A stretch of 64,000 nt of DNA from Hirudinaria manillensis (Eukaryota; Annelida; Clitellata; Hirudinida; Hirudinidae): the NCBI GenBank assembly GCA_034509925.1, contig CM067534.1, forward strand, positions 3,244,001 to 3,308,000, given 5' to 3'. The first letter of the stretch is position 1. Each line of letters opens with the position of its first letter. This document shows, piece after piece, positions 41,450-51,700 of this stretch. Both the position numbers and the translations under genes were made by a program. The notes under the pieces were generated by a model. The model was not told where the DNA came from. It ran no database searches and saw only the letters and a list, made by a program, of their open reading frames with translations.

Positions 41450-41746
41450 TGTAATAACCCGGGGTCCTCAAACTAATTATAGAAGGTCAGGTTTATTGAA
41501 AGTTGTCAGATGGCTTGGAAGATGTAAAATGCTTAATTGATTAAGTCTTGAAATCTGCTGTTTCTATTACTCTCGCTCTACTTTCCGATATAAATCCATT
41601 TGTCAAAGGTACATAACCAAAGAGTCTGAATAGCACCAATTTAATTCTCAAATTATATTGCCACTAAATTTAATTAATTATTAAAATAATTAATCGGCAA
41701 TATAATTTTAAATATTATTCAATTTATTGGATCTAGGGATCCAACA
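41450..41746 (-). repeat. 3' LTR
   Basis: 297 bp, TG...CA in element orientation. It contains a TATA-like TTTATATCGG in the middle, AATAAA near both ends, and a 12-bp perfect inverted repeat (41651-41662 with 41696-41707). The final codons and stop of the element's reading frame fall inside it. Confidence 0.93.
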
Positions 41747-42862
41747 CTGCCCCCTCCTTAAATCTGTTCGTCCCGAACAGACATCTATTCCCATTTTCAT
41801 TTTTACTCTCGGAATAGGATCCGATCTTCCAACAATCTCATGGCTGCAAATCCTAGATCCATTTGCTTTGTCATCTTCTGGGATTTCTGTCTCCTCCCTT
41901 TTACTTCTGCGTCCCGCAAGTTTCAGCCGCGGAACATCGCCATTTCTATGCACACTCTCCTGCTCCACGATGTCGCCAGATCCCAGACTCTCCTCAGGAT
42001 CACCTGCTCCACTTTCCATGCTAGGCACTCTCCTGAAATCCCGAGCACTCCCTTCTGTTATTTCCAATGGAGCCGAAACATCCGCTGGTAAATCCATGGG
42101 CTGTTCTGTAGACTCTACTTGTTCCACCATCAAATCCGTGTGCTCCACCGGCAACTCCACGTGACTCATCAGTAACTCCTCGAGCTGCACCAACAACTCC
42201 ACATGATCCACCGGCAATCCCACAGGCTCCTCCGAAAGCCCCACTTGCTCCACTAAAACCTCCGTGAGCTCTCTGGGCCCTGCTGACGACTCGACCTGAT
42301 CTAGTAACTCTATGGGCTCCAACGTCGAGTTCCCTAAGTCTGCCATCACGCACAGAGCTTCTGGAGACACACACGCACTGTGGTTGGATGTGCCCTCTAA
42401 TGACTCCATCCCAACGCTGCCAGAAACGGTACCTGGAACAACGGACATGATTTGTTCCTCGTTGGTAACCTTTTTGCAGAGTTCCTCTCCTTGTTCTTCG
42501 CAAGATGGAAGCACCACTTTGCTCTCCTCAAAAGAACCAACAGGACTCTTCTCGGCAGAGTCTTCACCCGAAGCCAACGAGACATCCTGGCATGGAACCG
42601 CTCTGTTTTTCAAATCACCCCTAATACTCCTAATACATTCCCTCATCTCATCTACGGACTTTTTCATAAAATCAAGAAATTCATCCATCTTTTTATGGGA
42701 TGGATTCTCGAATTCGTATTCCTCTGGGTCATGGCCATTCTCTGTCAGCCATGTCCCAAGTCGCTCTCGTATCTCAGCTTTCGTGCCTTTCCAATCCAGG
42801 CCACGCTCTCTCAATTCTTGTCTCAATCGAGGCACGTACAATTCATCCAAGTACTTCGGCAT
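41708..42862 (-). CDS. SAP-domain gag-like protein of the LTR element
   Basis: 384 residues, beginning 82 bases downstream of the 5' LTR. The N-terminal 50 residues (YVPRLRQELRERGLDWKGTK and onward) fit the SAP fold: a two-helix DNA/chromatin-binding motif with the LxxELxxRGL and GxKxExxxRL signature. Next are a predicted amphipathic segment (KKMDEFLDFMKKSVDEM), an acidic low-complexity middle, and a run of degenerate repeats around residues 190-268 built on xELPVEHVEL-like units. The C-terminus is basic. No zinc knuckle, major-homology-region or protease motif is visible. SAP-like N-termini occur in the gag or first ORF of some metazoan LTR elements, so a gag-like role is inferred, not shown. 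The reading frame crosses the polypurine tract and stops 39 bases into the 3' LTR. Confidence 0.75.
   Translation of the reverse strand: MPKYLDELYVPRLRQELRERGLDWKGTKAEIRERLGTWLTENGHDPEEYEFENPSHKKMDEFLDFMKKSVDEMRECIRSIRGDLKNRAVPCQDVSLASGEDSAEKSPVGSFEESKVVLPSCEEQGEELCKKVTNEEQIMSVVPGTVSGSVGMESLEGTSNHSACVSPEALCVMADLGNSTLEPIELLDQVESSAGPRELTEVLVEQVGLSEEPVGLPVDHVELLVQLEELLMSHVELPVEHTDLMVEQVESTEQPMDLPADVSAPLEITEGSARDFRRVPSMESGAGDPEESLGSGDIVEQESVHRNGDVPRLKLAGRRSKREETEIPEDDKANGSRICSHEIVGRSDPIPRVKMKMGIDVCSGRTDLRRGQCWIPRSNKLNNI
41747..41759 (-). promoter_or_regulatory. Polypurine tract
   Basis: AAGGAGGGGGCAG on the minus strand lies directly against the TG of the 3' LTR, where plus-strand DNA synthesis of an LTR element is primed. 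It is also translated as part of the element's reading frame. Confidence 0.85.
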
Positions 42863-42926
42863 CGTTCACTTTTCAACTAAACAAGCTTCTACTTTAGTTA
42901 CTTTTGGATACCCTTTAACTCTAAAT

Positions 42927-42942
42927 CCAACTCCTGACACCA
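42927..42942 (-). promoter_or_regulatory. tRNA-Leu primer binding site
   Basis: TGGTGTCAGGAGTTGG lies one base inside the 5' LTR. It is complementary to CCCACTCCTGACACCA, the 3' end of an animal tRNA-Leu with CCA added, with one mismatch. Confidence 0.85.
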
Positions 42943-42943
42943 A

Positions 42944-43240
42944 TGTAATAACCCGGGGTCCTCAAACTAATTATAGAAGGTCAGGTTTATTGAAAGTTGT
43001 CAGATGGCTTGGAAGATGTAAAATGCTTAATTGATTAAGTCTTGAAATCTGCTGTTTCTATTACTCTCGCTCTACTTTCCGATATAAATCCATTTGTCAA
43101 AGGTACATAACCAAAGAGTCTGAATAGCACCAATTTAATTCTCAAATTATATTGCCACTAAATTTAATTAATTATTAAAATAATTAATCGGCAATATAAT
43201 TTTAAATATTATTCAATTTATTGGATCTAGGGATCCAACA
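42944..43240 (-). repeat. 5' LTR
   Basis: 297 bp, identical by eye to the 3' LTR at 41450-41746. In element orientation this copy would provide the promoter. Confidence 0.93.
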
Positions 43241-43244
43241 CTAT

Positions 43245-43717
43245 TATTAATGGAAATACGCAATCAGTTCTGCAAATTTGACGACCTTAGGTCATTCTTT
43301 TTCTAAACTTGTAGTTATTATATATTAGCTTGATCAGCTTGATGCCGAATATTTTACGCAATTTCAAAATTCAATTACCAGGACAAACAGTATTACCTCA
43401 TACAGAAAGGCCCCATGTGAACATCCACTGCAAAATTTAGCAGCCAGCATTTTTGCAAAGATCTCGACAGCCTAATAGAAATGTAATGAGGGAAGTGTCG
43501 ACCCCCACATTCTCCAGAAGCAAAAAGGCATCATCGGATTGTCCAAAAGGATACTTATCATTTAGAATTTTTTTGAACTATCCATGTGCGACCAAGAAGA
43601 TATAAATTTAATCATCAGCTACAAAATGAAGCAATGACTACAGTAATTTGAATGTGACACTCTTTTCATTGACAGATTACAAACTTTGACAATTATTACA
43701 CATCAGAAATTTTAAAA
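43245..43717. other. COQ4 3' region
   Basis: No gene is seen. This is presumably the 3' untranslated region of COQ4, which runs leftward, and a short spacer to the LTR element. Confidence 0.4.
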
Positions 43718-44963
43718 TCACACTGCAGTGCTTTTTACATAATAAATGTCCTTCTTCTTTGGTGTTACTGGAGGAGTTTCTATATTCAGCATTCTCCTCA
43801 AATCTTCCATCTGCATTTCCCAATGCTTCTCAAAGTAAACATTCATTAACATTTTAGCATTTAGCCCTTGTCTGATGGCCCACAAGAAATGAGTTTCAAA
43901 ATATAGTTTTCTATGCCTGTAAGAGAAATTGAGGTATTTTAAATCATTTTAGCCGAATGTTAATTCAACAAATGCTTACTTTGGTCCGAGTCTCAATGTG
44001 CCTAATATTCCCCCTGTCACACACATAGGGAGACCGGTTTGAATTCCTTCGAAAACTTTCACTGCAACTTCACCAATCATGTTAGTATTCATTCCCAGGA
44101 CCACATGGGTGATGTCGTGTATCTCTCTGTATCTTCGCATGATATATGCCAGCTCTACATCATCCACGAATTCAACAGGAAGTCTTTCATCTGGATGGGC
44201 TTGCTGCACACATAATAATTAGCAATATCTTTGTTTATTGACTGGCACAAATCATTGCAGGACATTCATCAGCTTAGGTAGCACCTACATTTGGCTTAAG
44301 CCAATCAAAATAAGTCCGGCCAAATGTTCCCTCTGGTAAATTTCTTAGCCCTTCCATGTTAACAGTTTTTGAATTAATAATTGGCCTTTCTCTGAAATAA
44401 AGATAAAATGGATCATGTGATCAATCCATGTTTTATTGATGGGGACATTTTATGAACAAATACCTGAGTATCTGACTGCCAACCTCGTCATTTTCCATCC
44501 TTACTTTTATCTTCTTAAGAGCACATTCTCCAGATGTCTCACCAAAGGTTGCAAGCATGTCTGCCATTGGGAGCACGCAATGTCATTTTAAAAAATCAAT
44601 TTCCTCAAGTTGCAAATATACATTGCTTCTTAAACATTCAGTTTAATCGTGTTGGGACCAAATTTAATATCTACGTGATCTTCAACAGGTAAATAATGTT
44701 CACCAAACCTCCTCTGCTAGGATTCATAAGAGTCAACGCTGATGACCCAATGGCTAACAACATCTTTTGAAATGAATTTGTTGGAATATGGCCAGGATAA
44801 AGTTCATCAGGAGAAACATCTTGGCTAATAAATCGAGAAATCCCTAACAAACAAATTAATATTGTTAATGCTTCATTAATGCAAGAAGACAAACAATCGA
44901 ACCGTATATTCCTTCAATGTGGAAAAGCCTCCTAGTCGCTGGACCCAAACAACGAAGAGCCAT
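43718..44963 (-). CDS. COQ4 homolog: Ubiquinone biosynthesis protein COQ4
   Basis: Mitochondrial inner-membrane protein of the coenzyme Q synthome. Six exons (44903-44963, 44709-44843, 44464-44560, 44289-44391, 43980-44203, 43718-43916) join in phase to give 819 bases, 272 residues, close to the 265 of human COQ4. The start [15 protein letters not shown] resembles a mitochondrial targeting sequence. Conserved blocks are [54 protein letters not shown] and [12 protein letters not shown]. The metal site HDxxH-x11-E is intact (HDITH ... E). It stands head-to-head with NuMA, 835 bases between start codons, which may share a promoter region. Confidence 0.94.
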
Positions 44964-45798
44964 CTTTACAAAAACCAACACGAAACCCGCAAATCAACGA
45001 AGACAGGCAACAAGCTGGAGAAAAGTTAATCTATAAATAATGAGTTGAGATTTTAAAATCTTTGTTATTCCTATTTCAAACATATTTGTTCATCATAATT
45101 CTAAGTAATGGATTAAAATTAATGTGTTAAATAAGATAACATTTCTATGTGAAATTTCATTTTAATTAGTTTCAATTTCAGTTTTCAATGTAACTTGGCA
45201 AACGTTCTAGTTAAATTTTAAAAATTATCAAGAAAATGACTTAGGCGCATTTACATAGTCATAAATAGTTAAGTTTGTAAATGTAATTAAATAAATAATA
45301 ATTCGATTTGAAATTTTGGATTGAGAGCCATTTACCTGAAGCTAAATGACTATACATGACAACGACTTAAGCTGCATTTGACTAATTCGATTTGATTTGT
45401 TGATCAGTAGGGATCAGCGTGGCAATTATATTTTATAGAAGAGTTACTAGTAAATATGTTTTTCTGTGGTGATTTATTTTAAAACCTAGATCGACATTTT
45501 TAAGTTTTTCAAAATTTGAAAAACACGTTTAACCATTATAAGAATGGCAGCTAAGGCTTAAATTACAAACTATTGCATATTATAATATTTATTGCTTCTT
45601 TAAATAGTTCAGTTTAAATTGCGACACTAAAATTATGCTAATTTAATTAGCCGGAAAAAGATTTTGGCACCCTATTTAAATATTTGAAAGGATGTTTACA
45701 TCAAGGATCATTGTTTGACAATTTTGAACCTCTCGTTCAAGAATATAACATTGAAATTGTAAATTTCCATAGATAGACCTTATAGAGTTTTTGGCAAA
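44964..45798. promoter_or_regulatory. Divergent promoter region between COQ4 and NuMA
   Basis: 835 AT-rich bases separate two oppositely directed start codons, so both promoters and 5' untranslated regions must lie here unless upstream non-coding exons exist. No TATA box, CpG cluster or other motif is convincing by eye. Confidence 0.45.
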
Positions 45799-48700
45799 AT
45801 GCCGAAATTAAACGTTGAGAAAGGCCGCGCAATTCTGAGCTGGGTAAGTTTGGGTAACTTTATGAAGTTCCTTGGTTGCTTAAATCGAATTTTATTATAA
45901 TAAGGCTGGAGCTGTATTGGAAGAAACACTGACATCATTTCAAAGCTTGCGAGATGGCCAAATATTCTGTAAAATGTTGAGTATAGCTCAACGGTGAGTT
46001 CATTAGAAATAGTCTGACAATTGAACTTTTAGCGTGTATTTTTCAAATCTAGTCCATCAAAAAGATGTTTAAGTCTATGGAAAAATTTGCAATTGATCTA
46101 GGTCACCTGAAGATGATTATGAAGAATATGACATCTCTAAAGCATCACTTGATGGGGCATACAGAATTCTTGAAAGTACTGAAACTTCCTCAATTTTTAT
46201 GAATTTGTTAATGTTTAATTGCACTCTTAATTACTTATGTTTTATGGATCTAGCGTGGTGATTGTTTAGCTGAAGTTGCTTTAATGTTTTAATGAAACAT
46301 GTATTTCAATAAAATTGCAGAGAGCTTAAAAAGCCTCCTATTTATAGAACTCTATAATAAAATAATCATAATTTCGTTAATAATGTTTATAAATTAAAAA
46401 ACTTGTTTGATCTTTGTGTTATGTTTGACAAAGAATTAATTTCACCATTTAAACAGAGATATTCACACTCGAAGTTATGGAAAAGTTGGATTTAAACCGT
46501 GCTTTGGATGGAGATGATGCAGAGTTGGCAAAGGTGATGAATTATTACTTTTATTATCTTTAGAGAGATCCAATAATACTTAACTTAAATGAATTAATGT
46601 TTTCCCATTGTCAATATTTAGCCTACCTATTCATAAAATAATATTGCTAATGGTTTTAATTGCTTTAATGTTACGTTAATGAACTTTATCTTGATGAAGT
46701 TACAAGATGTTCTTTGACCTTATTTGAATCTCGATAGATGACTTTCATAACATAAAATTGGAATCGTTGTTTTAATGAAATTCATGTTCACGGAAACATC
46801 CTTTTCAGTTTCTCCTATTGGTTCTGGCCGTAGGAGTGAAGTCTCCCCTGAGTAGATGCTTTACAGCCCCATCACTCACTTTGGATACTCACAAGCAGAA
46901 CTTGATACTGTTTGTCATGGGTCATGCTTTCAGAGATTGTGAACAGCTCCATGACATGGCAGCGAATTTCTACGACGGCCTCATGCTCGACACTTTGGAC
47001 GGATGTAATTATTTAAATTATTAAATTATTTCAAGAGATTGATATAAACGTGGCCATTAATTGATTGAAGTTCATGTCACCCCTCAAAGAATTGAAAGTC
47101 CCATGGATGCTTCAACCCCTGTCACTCCCAAGGTACTGAGGAAGTCCATTTTAACCCCAGGTTGGTTTTGATGATTTAGAAATCATTAATTCTTTCTCCA
47201 ACAATTTCATTGTTTCTCCTTCGATCAGGTTCTGTTGCCATTGTTTGCGGTTCACCGCGAGCCAATGACGAGGTTGCAGATGTACCTATCACAACAATGG
47301 TAATAGAACTTATAATATGTTTCTTGTAATTTATGACTGCACGCCTTGAGTGCTATTGATTATCGACTTGAGAATCACAAACATTTAAGACATCATTTAT
47401 ATCATTGTGAAATCACCATTGGGTTGTTGCTAAAAGTACAGCTTTCTTAACAAGCTCACCTGGTGATGCATGTCTCAGTTGCATGAAGTGGTTCCTAATT
47501 AAAAACATATTCTCAAAGTCACTGTAATTATGAGTAGCATTGCATTGATGGATATTCAATACTTAACTTGTAAATTTTGATAATTAAATATTTATTCATT
47601 GTTTAATTGATCAATTGTTTAATGTTGATACATACTTAGAGTGCCTTTTTGCACTCATTTAAGTCAATGTTACGTTATTTTCTTCACAAGCTGAGGATGA
47701 GACATCATAGGATTTGCCAATTTGAACAGAAACTGACAAAAGAAAAGAATTTGAGGAGCGAGATAGAGGCAGAACTTCAGCTTAAAGAAGACTTGATTGA
47801 AAGCAAAGGTGAGTGAAGTACTATGCTCGATCCTAAAGCATTCTAGGTCGTACGGGAAATGGAACGAATTTTGCTTTGCTCTTTAGCTGAAGCGATAGGG
47901 AGACTGGAGGATAAGATTGCTTTTATGGAGAAGACCGTTAAGGACATGAAGGAAGATCAAGCTATTTATTTGAGGGAAATTTCAGAAATGAAGAAGACCC
48001 ACGAAGAGAAGATCATGGAGTTCAGATGCAGGTTTGTAATTGTAGACTAGAAATTTGGGATTGTCAATTATTTTTGCCTGCTTTTATTATATGCTTTCAA
48101 TGACAACATAATCATAATCTATCACATTAACCTGGCATTAATTGCTATCAGGTGATTTATCTGTGATTCTTGATTCTGATAAGAATTTTATTGGCATAGT
48201 TTTTCTTTTATTGTTTTTATGGTTATGTAATATTGTTGATGGTAAACTTACAGATATGACAGCACAAATGCAGAGCTTGAAGAATTTAAAACTAGGAATA
48301 CATTTCTGGAGAAGGAAAATGAAGATGTTTGGAAAGAAGTCCATCAATGGAGGAAGCTGCAGGAAACACTAGAGAAGTACAAAGGCATGGAAGAAGCATT
48401 TTCAAGAGCTACCTCAGATAATCAAGATCTCAGGGTAAGTTTTGGAAGAAAGAGCGAAGCTCTTTAGCATCTGATTCATGTTATTTTCTTATATATTTTG
48501 TTGGTTTGTTAAGATCAAGGAGGAACAATACAAGAGATGCATGGAGGAACTGCAGCTAAAAGTTGAATCACTGACTAGAACTTTGGAAGATGAAAGAGAG
48601 TGCTACAGGGAGAAAATTGATTCCATGAAGTCACAGCACGAAAGAAGTTTGTTATTCGAATAGTTTTTACACGATTAGCCTTTATTGTAGAGTTATTGAC

Positions 48701-51700
48701 TAATCATAACAAGGGTTATTTTGCCTGATTTCAGATTGGCTTCCTGACAATGCAGAATGTCTGGGAAATATTATTGAAGATGATCTGAAAAGCAAGATCG
48801 ATGACCTTCAGAAGCAGTTGGACGAGAAGGACTTTGAAACTGAAGAACTGCAAACGAAGCTCTTGATGGCCAATTCTACTTTACAGGAGGAAATTAAAAA
48901 CCTATTTTCAGAAAAGAGTGCACTACAGGAGATTAATGCGAAATCCGAGGCAAAAATTCAGTCGCTACTCGACAAAGTGAACAATTTAAATTCAAAAGTT
49001 CGATCTTTGGAAGAGTCAAATATCTGGTTGGAGTCATGCATTACTGAGAAAGTGGATTCACTGGATCATCTTAGGAGTGAAATGGAAGAACAGAAATTAA
49101 GTCTTCAGTCTAAGGAGGAGCGAATCTCGGTGTTCGAGGCAAACATTGAAGAATTGAAAGATGATTTGAAAGCAAGCGAGAGGTCGGCTGAAGATTTGAG
49201 ACATTCTGGGGCTGTGAAGTTAAAGGAGTTGCAGGAGCTAGAATCAAAACACAAAGATTTATTAGGCCTGTTGGAAATGGAAAGAACTAAGAGCAGGGAA
49301 ACTGGGCAAGTTTTGGAGTCATTGAGAAATGTAAAGGAAGCTCTGTTGGATCAGGTCAAGGACCTTACAGAGAAAGTGGATTCTCTGGAGACAATCAAAT
49401 CACAAAATAATGACCTCCAATGCATGTTGGAGCATAAAAGTGAAATAATCAGTTCTTTGGAAGTCACCTTGAATCAAAGCAAAGAGCAGTTTGAGCAGCT
49501 CTCAAGAGAATCGTCTCATTCTTTGAAAGAGCTTGACTCCCAGCTTTGCAGAAAAGACCAAGAAATTGATCAAATGAGAGGAGATGTCGCTAAATTGAAA
49601 TCAACTTTGCAGGAAATTAGAAATGAATTGACTGATAAGGACGGACTCCTTCAGAAAAGTGAAATGTTAGTTGAAGAAATGGCAAATGAAGTGCAGTTAC
49701 TTAGGACTGACTTGAAGAATTCAGAAGTTGCTTTTTCAAGTTTGAACTCAGACCATTTAAGCCTCAATAAAGAATTTGATGAGCTGAAATCCCAAATATT
49801 ATTCACAGAGAAATCTCACAATGAATTGGTTAACATTTTGAAATTAAAATCAGAGCAAATGGAAGAGTTACAAGAAAGAGTTGTTGATGCAGAACAGAAA
49901 CTTGAACACGAGAGAATCTTGTTCAACAAAAAGGAAGAACATCTGAAAGAGAAACTGCAAATTTCAGTCGAGACTCAGGAACTGCTGGACGAAAGATGTT
50001 GTTCACTTCAATCTAAAATAGTGGAACAGCAAACGATCATCCAAAAAGTCAGTTTTGATGCCAAATGTCTTAGTGACGAAATGGCACGAAAACTCGAGAT
50101 AGCCATGCGCGATCTAAACAATGTCCAGTTATTAAATGATGACCTGTGTAATCAGATTGAAGCAAAAGATGAACAATTGAAGTCATGTTGTGAAACGGAG
50201 GACAATCTTAAAGGCGAGGTTCAAAGGTTAAAACAAGAAAATGACTTGTCAAAATGTCAAATCTCAGAACAAGAATTGGTGATAAACAAGCTTGGCCTGC
50301 TAAAAAAGGATTATGAGACAAAATTGGCAGTTCTTGAGAGCAATTTTGCGTCTCTCCAGAAAAGTTCTGAAGGTGACAAAGACTTTTTGGCCACTCAGAG
50401 ACAGTTGATTCAAAAACTTGAGGCCAAAGGCAAAGATGACGACTTGCGAATACTAGAATTCACGAGAAAGCTCCAGGAAAATCAAGAAGAATTGAACAAA
50501 GAAGTGGAATTCTTGGCTTCCCGACTGAAGGCCGAAGTAGCAGAAAAAGAAAAATTGAGACTTTCAATGGAGACCTTGAGCGATGACAACTTGAGAATGC
50601 GTAAAGAATTTGATAAGATGCAAGCCTCTCATTCTCAAATCGTTTCAGCAGTCGAAGCCAGGATAAGGAATGAAGTTGCTCATAAAAACCAGGAGTTGAG
50701 AGAAGCTTTGAGGGAGCAGGAAGAAGAAATATCCAATTGCCATAGACGACTGGAGAAGTGTCAGAAAGAGGAGTTTGTTGCAGAAAGACTTCAGCAGTTG
50801 GAGGTGGAGAAGCATTCGCTGAGCCTGGCATTGAAAGATGCTAAAAATGCTTTTCAAAAAAGACAACAGGAGTTTGATGAAATGGAAACTGAGAGAAATG
50901 CATTGAACGATGAGGTCTCTAGATTACAGAAAGAGGTGGATGATTTGAAGATAGAGGTACAGAACAGCAACCAGGAAACGAAAAGATTGAATAATGAACT
51001 CAGCAGCATGCAGATCACGGCCAACAGGATGAAATCAAATGAGGCCGAGATGCACCAGATCACGTCGATTCTTCAGGACCAGAGAGACATCCTTTCTCTT
51101 TCCAGGACGTCTTCCAAGACGTGCAATAAGGAACAATGCATCACGGTAACATTTCTTTTCCCTGTCATTAATTATCGAAGCTGATGGCTTAACAAAGGCA
51201 TGACTTTGTTAGTTGGGCTGCTAATCAGTCTTTCTTAATTTTAATACGTTAGTAATAATAATTTATTCGGTTTATCAGATGAGACGACAACTTGACGCTA
51301 TTCAAAAGGTGGACTCTGGATCAGCCACAGTCATCGAGAGAGGTTTGTCTCTTGTCTTTATATTCTACCTCTATTGGTTGCTTATGAGAGCTTTTTGTTT
51401 CCTGTGGTGATTCCATTGTTTTTAAATAAAATGCCTTGTTTTATAATTGAAGTTAATAAGGTAGTGAATGTTTTGATGACGATGCTATCGGTTTACCATA
51501 TACTTTGATGCCTTAATACTGTTCACAATAATTATGTATACATGTTCAGTAAATTATTCTTTTGAAATTTGTAGTTAGTTGTATCTTTGTTTTTTAATTT
51601 GTCATTGTCATCTTAAATAAATTCATTCTTGGAGAATAATATATATATATACATACATATTTGCATTCCAATAATTATAATAAAAAAGGCACAGGAGACC

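Larger units (their letters stand above)
41450..43240 (-). mobile_element. Complete non-autonomous LTR retrotransposon with a gag-like gene only
   Basis: Two 297-bp direct repeats, identical as far as I can compare by eye, flank 1197 bases. Read on the minus strand each repeat starts TGTTGG and ends TTACA (TG...CA). One base after the upstream LTR is TGGTGTCAGGAGTTGG, complementary in 15 of 16 bases to the 3' end of an animal tRNA-Leu. Immediately before the downstream LTR is AAGGAGGGGGCAG, a polypurine tract. The four bases CTAT occur on both outer flanks (41446-41449 and 43241-43244). The only reading frame is the SAP-domain protein described separately. There is no protease, reverse transcriptase, RNase H or integrase, and no room for them. 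LTR-type signals plus identical ends imply recent mobilisation in trans by an autonomous partner. Confidence 0.92.

Noticed and set aside
42312..43034. 240-codon plus-strand frame through the LTR element
   Set aside because: It opposes the SAP-domain frame, crosses into the LTR and has a composition explained by the complementary strand. The element's orientation is fixed by primer site and polypurine tract.
41450..43240. The direct repeats as an assembly duplication
   Set aside because: Correct TG...CA ends, primer site, polypurine tract and flanking CTAT duplication together show a genuine element insertion.
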